From JALZDI01 sp965653225 (GTDB lineage: Bacteria > Actinomycetota > Actinomycetes > Propionibacteriales > Nocardioidaceae): a stretch of DNA of 32,948 nucleotides. The number at the start of each line of letters is the position of its first letter. The stretch's first letter is position 1. The stretch lies in the NCBI GenBank assembly GCA_965653225.1, contig CBFGZI010000031.1:1-32948 (forward strand), in the 5' to 3' direction. A program made the translations under genes and the position numbers. This document shows positions 1-8,328 of this stretch, piece after piece. Under the pieces are notes generated by a model that did not search any database, was not told where the DNA came from, and saw only the letters and a program-made list of their open reading frames with translations.

Positions 1-706
1 CGTGGTGGTCCGCATGGTGGTGGGCTCTCGCGTTGCTGTGCGCACCGTGCAGGCCCTGCAGGCCGAGCCTGCCCGCCAGCGCGGCGAGCGCATCGTGCCC
101 TCCGTGGACGAGTGCGGCGTGGTCGGCGACCAGCACCCCCGGCAGCGAGGCGAGGTCGCGCAGCACCGCGGCGTAGCAGGCGGCCCAGAACCAGCCCATG
201 GCGGCGACGTCGTCGTCGGGATCGCCCTCGGCCGGAACGTCGGGGAGGTCGCCGAGCCCGAGGTCGCGTACCTCCGAGACGTCGGGCAGCCAGCCCATGC
301 GCCGGTAGCTGGCCAGCATCGCCGCCGGGTGCCTGAACAGGACAACGGCCCGCGCGCCGGTCGCCTCGGTGATCGCGGGCAGCGACAGCAGGGCGAAGGG
401 GTCCTTGACTATCACGCGGACCCAGGGCAGCGGCGCGGCCCAGGCCCGTACGCCGTAGCGGCCGTACGTCCGTGGCTCCCAGCCCTGGTAGACCCGTCGC
501 AGGGTGCGGCGTTGCCGGTCGTCGGTGTCCGGGCCCAGACGGGCCCAGCCCGAGAGAGAGCCGCCGAGGGCGAACTGCCCGGCGCGGGGGTTCATCGGCT
601 CGCGGCCGGGCAGGGCGGTGTTGCGCGCCGCCGCCAGCTCGCGCGCCAGCCAGGTCGTCCCCGACCGCGGGAGGCCGGTCACCAGGATCGGTGCCTGCCG
701 GGTCAC
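1..706 (-). CDS. Sulfotransferase, 3' end cut by window start
   Basis: Predicted PAPS-dependent sulfotransferase, transferring sulfate to a hydroxyl or amine of a glycan or small acceptor. The first residues after the GTG start hold the 5'-phosphosulfate loop (GLPRSGTTWL, about residues 11-20). A 3'-phosphate-binding segment follows in the middle (VVLFRHPAAMLASYRRMGW). About 235 codons are present and the C-terminus lies outside the window. The GTG overlaps the TGA of the upstream glycosyltransferase in a GTGA arrangement (703-706), which points to translational coupling. It differs clearly from the second sulfotransferase at 5801-6673. The acceptor is unknown. The fold assignment is strong, and the polysaccharide substrate is inferred from the neighbours. 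Confidence 0.85.
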   Translation of the reverse strand, partial: MTRQAPILVTGLPRSGTTWLARELAAARNTALPGREPMNPRAGQFALGGSLSGWARLGPDTDDRQRRTLRRVYQGWEPRTYGRYGVRAWAAPLPWVRVIVKDPFALLSLPAITEATGARAVVLFRHPAAMLASYRRMGWLPDVSEVRDLGLGDLPDVPAEGDPDDDVAAMGWFWAACYAAVLRDLASLPGVLVADHAALVHGGHDALAALAGRLGLQGLHGAHSNARAHHHADHH

Positions 707-1707
707 GAGATCCCTCGGCCCATGGCCCGTGCCGCCTTCAGGGACACCGACGGGTCCATGCCGGTCGTCGCGTTGACCACGGCGAGCAGGGCATGCGGCG
801 TGAGGGGCCAGCGCCGCAGCGACCGCGCGGCCCAGGTCATCGCGGTCCTCCGCTCGCCCATCGCCGCGTGGGCGAACGCGATCTGACCGCACAGGCGGGC
901 CGAGCCACGGCGAGAGCGGGCCAGCTCCGGGTGGGTCCGCAGGAGGTACGTCAGGCCGTCGGCGACGACCGGCTGGCGCTCCACGAACCACGAGCGGCCA
1001 TCCTTCGACACGTCCGCCAGCGGCTGCGTGACCACGCCCAGCGGCCCCAGCCGTACGGCCCGCAGCAGCCACTCGTAGTCCTCGGCGTAGCTGAACGGCA
1101 GGGCCTCGTCGTAGCCGCCGACCTGGTCGAAGGTCGAGCGACGGATCAGCAGGGTCGAGGAGTGCAGCTCCTTCATCCGCGAGCGCACGAGCACCGACTG
1201 GCTGACCAGTGCGGCCTGACCCGGCCAGTCGACCACGTGGTCGCCGGGCATCATCAGCCGGATGCCGGTGCCCACCACGAACACGTTCTCGTGGGCGCGG
1301 AGCCACTTCATCTGGATCTCGAGCTTCCGGGGGTGCCAGCGGTCGTCGTCGTCGCAGGAGGCGATGAAGTCCCCGGTGACGTGGGCCCGGCCGGCGTTGC
1401 GAGCGCCGGCGAGCCCGGGCGTCCGGTCGTTGGTCGCCACGAGGATGCGGCGGTCCGGTGAGCCGAGCTCGGTGAGCGTCGGGTCGGGGGGCTCCTGGTC
1501 GTGCACCACGACGCACTCGATCGGCCCCGCATAGGTCTGCCGCACGATCGCGCGGAGCGCCCGGCGCAGCTCATCGGGCCGCCCCCGCGTCGGCACCACG
1601 ACGGACACGAGCGGCCAGGAACCGCCGGACGCGCTGCCGGCCGCCTGCTGTTCGATTTCCATTTCGACGTCCCACCCCGACGTTTCGAACCCACCATTTA
1701 TGCCCAT
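703..1707 (-). CDS. GT2 family glycosyltransferase
   Basis: Predicted cytoplasmic inverting glycosyltransferase of family 2, probably adding a sugar to a lipid-linked oligosaccharide. The product has 334 aa. The nucleotide-sugar fold starts near residue 33 (PLVSVVVPTRGRPDELRRA). It continues through GLAGARNAGRA near residues 98-107 and an acidic metal-binding run DDDDR at 119-123. A later YAEDYEWLLR segment fits the catalytic-base region of GT2 enzymes. I chose the ATG at 1707; an internal ATG 15 codons later is possible. A TAGCAT -10-like box (1742-1737) lies upstream. It is the first gene of a minus-strand pair with the sulfotransferase, divergent from the kinase-like gene at 1879. The sugar donor cannot be told from sequence. 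Confidence 0.88.
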   Translation of the reverse strand: MGINGGFETSGWDVEMEIEQQAAGSASGGSWPLVSVVVPTRGRPDELRRALRAIVRQTYAGPIECVVVHDQEPPDPTLTELGSPDRRILVATNDRTPGLAGARNAGRAHVTGDFIASCDDDDRWHPRKLEIQMKWLRAHENVFVVGTGIRLMMPGDHVVDWPGQAALVSQSVLVRSRMKELHSSTLLIRRSTFDQVGGYDEALPFSYAEDYEWLLRAVRLGPLGVVTQPLADVSKDGRSWFVERQPVVADGLTYLLRTHPELARSRRGSARLCGQIAFAHAAMGERRTAMTWAARSLRRWPLTPHALLAVVNATTGMDPSVSLKAARAMGRGIS

Positions 1708-1878
1708 TCCCGTTGCCCGGTGGGCTTTCCTCACCGATGCTAGACAGAGGCACTGCCCCGTCGCGGTCGAACAGCGGAAATGGCCAGTTGTGGTCAGCGA
1801 GGGACGTTCGCAGGTGGACGGAAATGTCCGTTCCGCCAGGCAGGTCCATTGTGTTCCGAATACGCAGGGGGGGACCAC
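1708..1878. promoter_or_regulatory. Divergent promoter region in polysaccharide locus
   Basis: A 171-bp gap between the divergent GT2 gene and the kinase-like gene. On the minus strand a TAGCAT box at 1742-1737 could serve the GT2 gene. A short inverted repeat, ACGGA-N4-TCCGT at 1818-1831, could be an operator. A purine-rich AGGGGGGGA about 5 nt before the ATG at 1879 is the ribosome-binding site of the plus-strand gene. No clear -35 was seen. Confidence 0.4.
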
Positions 1879-3138
1879 ATGCGCCCACGCACACGTGAGG
1901 ACGGGATGCTGCGCGCCGAGCATCTCCGCGAGGCGGGCCGACTGCTGTGGCCGGAGCCGGCCCGGTTCGTGGTCGCCTCCGGGCCCACGTCGCACGGCGC
2001 GGCTCCGGGCGTGCCGGTAGGCGAGTTCGTCCTCGTCCCGAGTGCGGAGCACCCCCGCCTGCTGGTCCCCGGCCGTCCCAACCGGGTCGCCGCGGGCGCC
2101 GTCCGCCGCTACACCTCGCCGGTGTCGAAGATGGCCCGTGCGCGGCTGCAGGTCCTGGCCCTGCTGATGGCCAGTGGCATCGGGCAGCGAGTCCTGCGGG
2201 GCCGGGTGCTGATCTACGCGGACGGCCACGACGCGCGGCCCGACACGATCGAGACCTACCTGCACGACGCCCTCGGCACCGACCTGCACGTGAGCCTGCA
2301 CATCGGCCCGGCGCGTGCCAACCGCAAGCCGGTTCTGCAGCTGCTCGAGCCCTCGGGCCGCACGTACGCGTTCGCCAAGATCGGGGTCAACGACCTCACC
2401 CGGCGGTTGGTACGTGCGGAGGCGCAGTCGCTGCAACGTCTGGCCGGCGCCGGGTTCGAGACCCTCGTCGTGCCCTCGATGCTGCACCACGGCCAGTGGC
2501 GGGGGAACGAGGTGCTGGTGCAGGGCGCGCTGCCCACGTGGGAACGCACCCCAACGCGGCGGCCGGTGCTGGTCGCGGCGATGCGCGAGCTGGCCGACAT
2601 CGGCAGAGCTGCTTCGCAGCCGCTGGCCGGCACCGACTACTGGGACCGGCTTCGAGACGGCGTGACCACGCTCGCCGACGCAGACGCCCGCGAGGCTCTT
2701 CTCGAGGTCCTCACGCACCTCGACACCGTCGCCGGCGGGTCGGACGTACCGATGGGGTCCTGGCACGGGGACTGGACGCCGTGGAACATGGCTCCGCGCG
2801 GCGACCGTCTGATGGTGTGGGACTGGGAGCGCTTCGTCACCGGCGTGCCCGTCGGCTACGACGCGCTGCACTACGACGTGCAGGAGGCGGTGACCCGCAA
2901 CGGCATCGAACCCGGCGTCGCCGTCGAGTCCCTGCTGGCCAGGTCCGCGGATCTGCTCTCGCCGTTCGAGGTGCCGGAGCGGCATGCGCGGCTCGTCGCA
3001 TCCCTGTACCTGGTGGAGATCGCCGTCAGGTACCTGCACGACGGGCAGGCCCAGGCCGGAGCGCGGCTGGGGCGGCTCGGCAACTGGCTGCTGCCCGCAC
3101 TGGTCCAGCAGGCGCGAGCGATCTCGGCGGCATCGTGA
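1879..3138 (+). CDS. APH/choline-kinase-fold phosphotransferase
   Basis: Predicted small-molecule kinase of the protein-kinase-like APH family, 419 aa. The C-terminal lobe has the catalytic loop HGDWTPWN (H296, D298, N303) and the metal-binding aspartate in VWDWE (D315). An ATP-binding lysine (FAKIG, K167) and a following glutamate (RAEAQSL, E181) are also visible. The first 150 residues are unassigned. The ATG at 1879 is chosen because a strong G-rich ribosome-binding site lies just before it; in-frame upstream codons have none. The stop overlaps the GTG of the flippase gene (GTGA, 3135-3138), so the two are probably co-translated. In this setting it may phosphorylate a sugar, an aminoalcohol or a polymer substituent, but nothing in the sequence fixes the substrate. 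Confidence 0.8.
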   Translation: MRPRTREDGMLRAEHLREAGRLLWPEPARFVVASGPTSHGAAPGVPVGEFVLVPSAEHPRLLVPGRPNRVAAGAVRRYTSPVSKMARARLQVLALLMASGIGQRVLRGRVLIYADGHDARPDTIETYLHDALGTDLHVSLHIGPARANRKPVLQLLEPSGRTYAFAKIGVNDLTRRLVRAEAQSLQRLAGAGFETLVVPSMLHHGQWRGNEVLVQGALPTWERTPTRRPVLVAAMRELADIGRAASQPLAGTDYWDRLRDGVTTLADADAREALLEVLTHLDTVAGGSDVPMGSWHGDWTPWNMAPRGDRLMVWDWERFVTGVPVGYDALHYDVQEAVTRNGIEPGVAVESLLARSADLLSPFEVPERHARLVASLYLVEIAVRYLHDGQAQAGARLGRLGNWLLPALVQQARAISAAS

Positions 3139-4703
3139 GCACGCCGGGACGCGTGACCGAACCCCCGGAGCCGCTTTCGGGAACGCTGGCCGGCGACAAG
3201 GAGCTGCGCGGCATGGCGCGCGGCAGCGCGCTCAACCTCTTCGGCGCCGCCTGCACGGCCATCGCGAACTTCGGTCTCATGGTCGTGGTCACCCACGGCT
3301 TCAGCCGCGCCGAGGCCGGCATCATCTTCTCCGCGACGTCGCTGTTCCTGCTGCTCATGGCACTGGGTCAGCTGGGCACCGGCACCGGGCTGGTCTACTT
3401 CATCTCCCGCGCCCGGGCCCTCGGCGACGTGCGGATGCTGAGCGTGTACATGCGCACCGCCGCCGGACCGGTGCTGGCGATGTCTGTCGCCATGTCGGTC
3501 GCGCTGGTCGCGTTCGCGCCCCAGGTCGCCGACCTCACCACGAACGGCGACCCCGGACACCTCGCCTCCTACCTGCGGGTGCTCGGGCTCTTCCTTCCGG
3601 TGGCCTGCCTGTACCAGGTCGCGCTGTCGGCCACGCGTGGGCTCAAGACCATGCGACCGAGCGCCTACGTCGACCACGTCGCCCGGCCGGTGCTGCAGCT
3701 CGTCCTGGTCGGTGGTGCCGCGCTGGCGGCCGGCGCGAACCTGCTGGCGCTCGCGTGGGTCGTGCCGTACCTGCCGGCGCTGCTCCTGGTCTGGCTGGCC
3801 TGGCGGCGGCAGCACACGCGCATCATGCAGCGCGCCGAGGCGACCGGGACGGACGCCGCCCCGCCACCCGCGCACACGACAGCGGTGTTCTGGCGGTTCA
3901 CCTCGCCCCGGGCCCTGGCGTTGTTCGCCCAGATGGCGATGCAGCGGCTCGACATCGTCCTGGTCGCGGCACTGGTCGGACCGGTCGAGGCGGCGATCTA
4001 CGCCGCCGCGACCAGGTTCCTCGTGCTCGGGCAGCTGGGCAACCAGGCGGTGGCCACCGCCGTGCAGCCGCGTATCGGCTCCGCACTCGCGCGCGACGAC
4101 GTCGTCCTCGGCCGCCGCCTGTACGGCACGTCCACCGCCTGGCTGATGCTCATCACCTGGCCGGTGTACCTGACGTTCGCGACCTTCGGGCCGTTCCTGC
4201 TTTCGGTGTTCGGGTCCGGCTACCGTGCGGGTGCCCAGGCGCTGCTGCTGCTCTCGCTGGCGATGCTGGTGGCGACGGGCTGCGGCATGGTCGACATGGT
4301 CCTGAACATGGCGGGGCGCACGACCTGGACCCTGGCCAACACCACGCTCGCGCTGACGCTGATGGTGGGCCTCGACGTCTGGCTGGTCCCCCAGTTCGGT
4401 GTGCTGGGCGCCGCGATCGGATGGTCGATCTCCCGCACGGTGGCCAACCTGGTGCCGCTCACGCTCCTGGGCGTCGTCATGAAGGTCCACCCGTTCGGGC
4501 GCGCGTTCGTGGCCGCTGCCGGTGCCGCCGTCGCCTGCTACGCGGTGCTGCCGGTGCTCGGCCGCATGGTGTGGGGCCCCACCTGGACCGGTGTGCTGGT
4601 CTCGGGCGCCCTGGCCACCGTGTGCTACCTGGTCGTGCTCTGGTGGCTGCGCGGGCCGCTGGAGCTTTCCGCACTGTCCGGCGTGCGCAGGCGTCGTGGC
4701 TAG
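3135..4703 (+). CDS. Polysaccharide flippase (MOP/Wzx-type)
   Basis: Predicted integral membrane flippase moving undecaprenyl-linked repeat units across the membrane. The product has 522 aa and about 12-14 hydrophobic segments, beginning after a short cytoplasmic tail (SALNLFGAACTAIANFGLMV). The N-terminal pattern and the region AIYAAATRFLVLGQLGNQAV are typical of the polysaccharide-biosynthesis branch of the MOP superfamily. The GTG overlaps the kinase-like gene's stop by 4 nt, and its own stop overlaps the next gene. Length and topology fit Wzx. MurJ is less likely because of the locus content. It pairs logically with the ligase/polymerase-like gene at 6670-8040 and the priming enzyme at 9671. 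Confidence 0.88.
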   Translation: MSTPGRVTEPPEPLSGTLAGDKELRGMARGSALNLFGAACTAIANFGLMVVVTHGFSRAEAGIIFSATSLFLLLMALGQLGTGTGLVYFISRARALGDVRMLSVYMRTAAGPVLAMSVAMSVALVAFAPQVADLTTNGDPGHLASYLRVLGLFLPVACLYQVALSATRGLKTMRPSAYVDHVARPVLQLVLVGGAALAAGANLLALAWVVPYLPALLLVWLAWRRQHTRIMQRAEATGTDAAPPPAHTTAVFWRFTSPRALALFAQMAMQRLDIVLVAALVGPVEAAIYAAATRFLVLGQLGNQAVATAVQPRIGSALARDDVVLGRRLYGTSTAWLMLITWPVYLTFATFGPFLLSVFGSGYRAGAQALLLLSLAMLVATGCGMVDMVLNMAGRTTWTLANTTLALTLMVGLDVWLVPQFGVLGAAIGWSISRTVANLVPLTLLGVVMKVHPFGRAFVAAAGAAVACYAVLPVLGRMVWGPTWTGVLVSGALATVCYLVVLWWLRGPLELSALSGVRRRRG

Positions 4704-5760
4704 CCGGTCCGTGAGCAGACGTGGGCTACTGGCAGGGCTCGGGCTGGTGGCGCTGACCGGATCCGGCTGCTCCGCTGATGAGGTGACCCGGGCGAGGCCG
4801 GCCCGCGGGGCGCCGGCCGCGGCGCCGCCCCCAACGGCGCCGGGTCCCACCCTGGTGCCCAAGCCGGGCAGCCAGCATGTCGGTGGTCAGACGCACGGAC
4901 CGCGGTGGCCCGGGCACCGTCCCGGTCGCACCTACCTCGGCCTGTCCTACCCCGACGACATCGCCAACGCCGAGGCGGTCCTCGGTCCCGTCGGCGTCCA
5001 CCGGTCGTACTTCGAGTGGGATGACATCCAGCGTGAGGCGGAGGTCATCGCGGACGACCACGCCAACCGGAGGCTGCCCTGGGTCTCGTTCAAGGCGCCG
5101 GGGGACGCGTCGGGGTGGGGCCCGGTGGCCCGGGGTGTGTTCGACGACCAGCTCCGTGCCCGGGCCCGCCACTACGCGAGTTTCTCCGAGCCCATCGTCG
5201 TCACCTTCCATCACGAGCCGAGCAACGAGAGGCCGCAGGCCGGCAGCGACTACGCGGCCGCATGGGTCCACGTGCACGACGTGATGCGCGCGGAGGCAGG
5301 CCTTCACCACGTCGCGCAGGTGCCGATCATCGGCGACTGGGAGTTCAACCCCGCCAACGTCCACGCCGCCGCGGACGAGTGGATCACCCGGCGCGTCCTC
5401 GAACGGGCCTCGTTCCTGGGGGTCGACGTGTACCAGAACGCGAGCGGGGAGACCTATGCGCAGCGCCTTGCTCGCGTACAGGACTGGCTGGTGGCCCGGG
5501 GACACCCGGGGATGATGATCGGTGTCGGCGAGACCGGCTGCACCGACGCCTTCGGCTCACCCACGGCCGTGCAGTGGTGGACCGAGTCGTGGGCGTGGGT
5601 GGAGCTCAGCACGGACACGGTAGGAGTGGTCGCCTACTACGACTCCGACCGTAACTCCCGAGGTCACGTGCACTGGCCACTGGACGAGTCGGCCGCCAAG
5701 CAGCGGGCGTTCAAGCTGACCCTGAAGTCACCGACCGCGTGCCGGCTGCCCGCCGGCTAG
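4696..5760 (+). CDS. Tat-type lipoprotein with GH26-like hydrolase domain
   Basis: Predicted exported glycoside hydrolase of about 354 aa. The N-terminus shows a twin-arginine motif (SRRGLL, residues 7-12), a hydrophobic stretch and a lipobox-like GSGC ending at C25, then an Ala/Pro-rich linker. The TIM-barrel-like domain carries HHEPSNE near residue 174 as candidate acid/base, and GVGETG with E279 as candidate nucleophile, the layout seen in GH26 beta-mannanase-like enzymes. The GTG at 4696 overlaps the flippase stop by 8 nt; a second in-frame GTG at 4711 would still leave the RR motif intact. It may trim, release or remodel the polymer made by this locus. Family assignment is by motif only. 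Confidence 0.72.
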   Translation: MASRSVSRRGLLAGLGLVALTGSGCSADEVTRARPARGAPAAAPPPTAPGPTLVPKPGSQHVGGQTHGPRWPGHRPGRTYLGLSYPDDIANAEAVLGPVGVHRSYFEWDDIQREAEVIADDHANRRLPWVSFKAPGDASGWGPVARGVFDDQLRARARHYASFSEPIVVTFHHEPSNERPQAGSDYAAAWVHVHDVMRAEAGLHHVAQVPIIGDWEFNPANVHAAADEWITRRVLERASFLGVDVYQNASGETYAQRLARVQDWLVARGHPGMMIGVGETGCTDAFGSPTAVQWWTESWAWVELSTDTVGVVAYYDSDRNSRGHVHWPLDESAAKQRAFKLTLKSPTACRLPAG

Positions 5761-5766
5761 GTTCCA

Positions 5767-5792
5767 CTCGACGCATCACCTGAGGCGTCGAG
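5767..5792. terminator. Bidirectional hairpin between convergent genes
   Basis: Perfect 8-bp arms CTCGACGC and GCGTCGAG around a 10-nt loop lie in the 40-bp gap between the converging hydrolase and sulfotransferase genes. There is no T-tract, as is common in high-GC actinobacteria. Confidence 0.6.
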
Positions 5793-5800
5793 GGGCCGCA

Positions 5801-6673
5801 TCACGCAGTGGCCCAGCCCGGCGGGTGGCCGAGCAACTCTGCGAGCGCACGGTCGTGCGGGGCGAAGTACCGGCGCAGCTCGGCCTGTGTCTGCTCGCTC
5901 ATCGGTGAGCGCGGCCGGGCGTTCCACCGGTCGAAGCTCTTGGGCGTGAACCTCGGCAGCTCGAGGAAGTCGAGGATCCGGGCGTACTCCTCCTCCGGAC
6001 GGGTGAAGAAGTGCTCGCTCTCCACGACGAGGATGCGTTCCCGCCCCAACAGCGCGGACAGCCGCTCGATCTGCTCCGCGTAGTGCCCTCGCCGGCGGTA
6101 GGAGTGGTGCCGGTGGCTGTGGCTCTCGTAGCGGGGGTCGGCGCGCATCCGCTCCACCTCGCCGGCCAGGCGCTCGTCCTCCAGCTCCAGCGCACGCTCG
6201 AACGGCTCGGTCTCGAACCCGCGGGCCAGCTCGTGCCGATGTGCGGAGTAGGCACGCTCCACCGGGTCGCGGACCATCACCAGCAGCTTGGCCTCGGGCA
6301 GGTCGCGGGCCAGCCGGTCCGGCGCGAGCGGGTGGTACATGTAGTAGCCGCTGGCCTCGAAGGTCACCGGCCGGGCCTTGCTGGCCAGGGTGCGCGTGCG
6401 GGCGATACCGCGGACGGGGAAGTGGCCGTAGTACCACTCGGGGCCGCGGAAGTAGTTCATGTCGAAGTAGTTCACGCCCTTGTGGAACACCGGCGGCTGC
6501 ACCAACGGGTGCGCCATGAGGGCGCGGAACAGCGACGTGGTGCCGCATCGCTGCGCACCCACGATCACGAAGTCCGGATGCATGCGCAGGTTCGCCGTCG
6601 CCGCGCCGACCGCGCGCGAGAGCTTGCGCCCCTGCATCTTCAGGGTCTGGGGTGCCGCCTGTCGGAGAGTCAC
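5801..6673 (-). CDS. Carbohydrate sulfotransferase (NDST/heparan-type motifs)
   Basis: Predicted PAPS-dependent sulfotransferase of 290 aa. The 5'-phosphosulfate loop is VGAQRCGTTSLFRAL (residues 38-52). A candidate catalytic lysine lies in VFHKGVNYFD (K65), matching the KExHFF-like position of carbohydrate sulfotransferases. The 3'-phosphate site is VMVRDPVERAYS (R135 to S143). Many His and Arg residues lie around 'ESHSHRHHSYRRRGHY', a possible acidic-ligand surface. The start is a GTG overlapping the upstream TGA (GTGA, 6670-6673), so it is coupled to the ligase/polymerase-like gene. It shares only the general fold with the sulfotransferase at 1-706. Acceptor specificity is unknown; the locus suggests a polysaccharide repeat unit. 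Confidence 0.87.
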   Translation of the reverse strand: MTLRQAAPQTLKMQGRKLSRAVGAATANLRMHPDFVIVGAQRCGTTSLFRALMAHPLVQPPVFHKGVNYFDMNYFRGPEWYYGHFPVRGIARTRTLASKARPVTFEASGYYMYHPLAPDRLARDLPEAKLLVMVRDPVERAYSAHRHELARGFETEPFERALELEDERLAGEVERMRADPRYESHSHRHHSYRRRGHYAEQIERLSALLGRERILVVESEHFFTRPEEEYARILDFLELPRFTPKSFDRWNARPRSPMSEQTQAELRRYFAPHDRALAELLGHPPGWATA

Positions 6674-8040
6674 GCAATCACCTCTCTCCCATGGTCCCGC
6701 TCGGCCACCTCCGGTGCGGTCGTTTCCGTCATTTCCGACGTCTCCTGCGCGGCCAGACCTTCACGGGTCATCAGCCCGATGGCGATCATCAGCGTGAACA
6801 GCGGTGACTCGAGGGAGTCGTACACGAGGAACAGCACACCGGAGACCAGGATGAGCGTGCATCCGGCCACGGCGTACGGTCTGACCCCCGACGCGTAGCG
6901 CAGGAACTGCACCGCCAGGAACGCCAGGCACAGCGCGGTGCCGACGAAGCCGGTGGTCAGGATCAGCCTCCACATGAAGCCCTGCGTGCCCAGCGGCGGT
7001 GGCGCGCACTGCTTGCACTCGGGTGTTCCGCCACCGGCCAGCGAGGTGAAGGACCCCAGCATGTCGCGCGTGCTGCCGTAGCCGACGATCGGGGATCCCT
7101 GCCACGTGCTGTCGATGACCTGGACGGCGGTGTTGGCCCGCCGCTCGTTGCTGTGCGGCGTCTCCAGCCGCAGGGTGACCATGTCGTAGAGCGGCGTCGA
7201 GACGAACACGATGCCGCCGACGAGCCCGGCGACCAGGATCGCCTGGATGGCCCAGATGCGCCCGTTCCAGGCCAGCCGGACGGCCACGTACAGCGCGGTG
7301 ACGGCCAGCCCGAGCCACAGGCCGCGGTTCAGCGAGGCGACGATGGGCACCACACTGGCGATGAGGACGAGCACGCCGACCGGTCTCCGCCAGCCGGCGT
7401 CGCGCCCGAACCACGCCAGCACGAAGAACGGCAGGTACATCGCCAGGTTGTTGCCCCAGGAGTTGGCGAAGGCGAACGGTGCCGTGGGCCTGGGCTGGAC
7501 GAAGCCGAGGAACTCGCTCTGCTCGGCGAGTGCGGGGTGGATGAGGGACTGGACGAACGATGCGTTCGCCACGTTGCCGGGCAGCAGCATCTCCAGCACG
7601 GAGGGGAACTGCAGCGTCGGGAAGGCGACGGCGAACAGCCCGAACACCACCGTCACCACGAACATGTAGCCGAGCAGGCGTGCGACCCGGCGGCTGGGCA
7701 GCTCCTTCTCCGACAGGTTCAGCACGTACAGCAGCACCACGGTCGCGGCGAGGTACCAGGCGGCGCGGTAGCCGAACCCCACCAGCCGCGCCGGTCCGCT
7801 CACCTCCACGGTCCCGGGTGCGTGTGCCCAGATCAGCAGCACACCCACCAGCATCCAAACCAGGAACAGCAGCCACAGCGCGAACCCGCGCGGGACCAGC
7901 ACCCGCGGGCGTCGGTAGAGCTCGTAGGCCATGAAACCGGCGAGGATGATGAAGACGAAGTGGCTGACTCCGAGGACCCACCACAGCGGGAAGGGCACGA
8001 ACAGCAGCGTGAGCGGCCAGCCCGGACGCAGCACAGTCAT
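6670..8040 (-). CDS. O-antigen ligase / Wzy-like polymerase membrane protein
   Basis: Predicted polytopic membrane protein of 456 aa with about 10-12 hydrophobic segments and a large extracytoplasmic loop. That loop holds residues typical of the O-antigen ligase/polymerase family, such as the region with GSPIVGYGSTRD followed by a stretch with two cysteines (PECKQCAPPP). Its likely role is joining or polymerising undecaprenyl-linked oligosaccharides outside the membrane. I chose the ATG at 8040 because GAGGGGG lies 5 nt upstream; a GTG at 8091 would add 17 residues of basic sequence with no good ribosome-binding site. It is co-transcribed with the sulfotransferase downstream and divergent from the secreted propeller gene. 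Confidence 0.85.
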   Translation of the reverse strand: MTVLRPGWPLTLLFVPFPLWWVLGVSHFVFIILAGFMAYELYRRPRVLVPRGFALWLLFLVWMLVGVLLIWAHAPGTVEVSGPARLVGFGYRAAWYLAATVVLLYVLNLSEKELPSRRVARLLGYMFVVTVVFGLFAVAFPTLQFPSVLEMLLPGNVANASFVQSLIHPALAEQSEFLGFVQPRPTAPFAFANSWGNNLAMYLPFFVLAWFGRDAGWRRPVGVLVLIASVVPIVASLNRGLWLGLAVTALYVAVRLAWNGRIWAIQAILVAGLVGGIVFVSTPLYDMVTLRLETPHSNERRANTAVQVIDSTWQGSPIVGYGSTRDMLGSFTSLAGGGTPECKQCAPPPLGTQGFMWRLILTTGFVGTALCLAFLAVQFLRYASGVRPYAVAGCTLILVSGVLFLVYDSLESPLFTLMIAIGLMTREGLAAQETSEMTETTAPEVAERDHGREVIA

Positions 8041-8328
8041 CGGTCCCCCTCGGCCGCGTCGTCTGATTGATCCCCTCAGTGCAAGATGCACGTAGTGTCA
8101 CCCGATGTCAACGCAAACCGAACGCGTATGGCTGGATACTCAGGGTGACGGGAGCGATCTGCCGGCACCGGTGACCCCGGTGCCACGGCGGCCTCGACGA
8201 CGTCCTCGTCACCATCGGTGTCCGACAGCGACCACCCGTTCGCGCTATTCCACGTCGTTCGCCCGCTTCGTACCGTCGTACTGCGCGTAGCAGGGAGTAG
8301 TCGAGGGCGCGCGGGGTGGGGAAGACGA
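8041..8328. promoter_or_regulatory. Divergent promoter with BldD-like boxes and hairpin
   Basis: A 288-bp region separates the divergent ligase/polymerase and propeller genes. Sequence 8136-8148 (ATACTCAGGGTGA) matches 8 of 9 defined positions of the BldD box as I remember it (TnACnC[A/T]GnGTnA). Sequence 8098-8110 (TCACCCGATGTCA) matches 7 of 9 with both half sites intact. A perfect inverted repeat GGCACCGG-N5-CCGGTGCC lies at 8164-8184. The GGGGAAGA just before 8329 is the ribosome-binding site of the propeller gene. No CDS was recognised here. Confidence 0.45.

Noticed and set aside
2..886. Long plus-strand ORF at the window start
   Set aside because: It is the shadow of the sulfotransferase and GT2 genes on the minus strand, whose motifs are clear; its own product has no recognisable domain.
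1708..3039. Long upstream extension of the GT2 reading frame
   Set aside because: It runs antisense through the APH-fold kinase gene; the GT2 domain begins only about 33 residues after the ATG at 1707.
2871..4862. 663-aa minus-strand ORF opposite the flippase
   Set aside because: Arg/Gly/His-rich composition without domains; a typical antisense shadow in GC-rich DNA.
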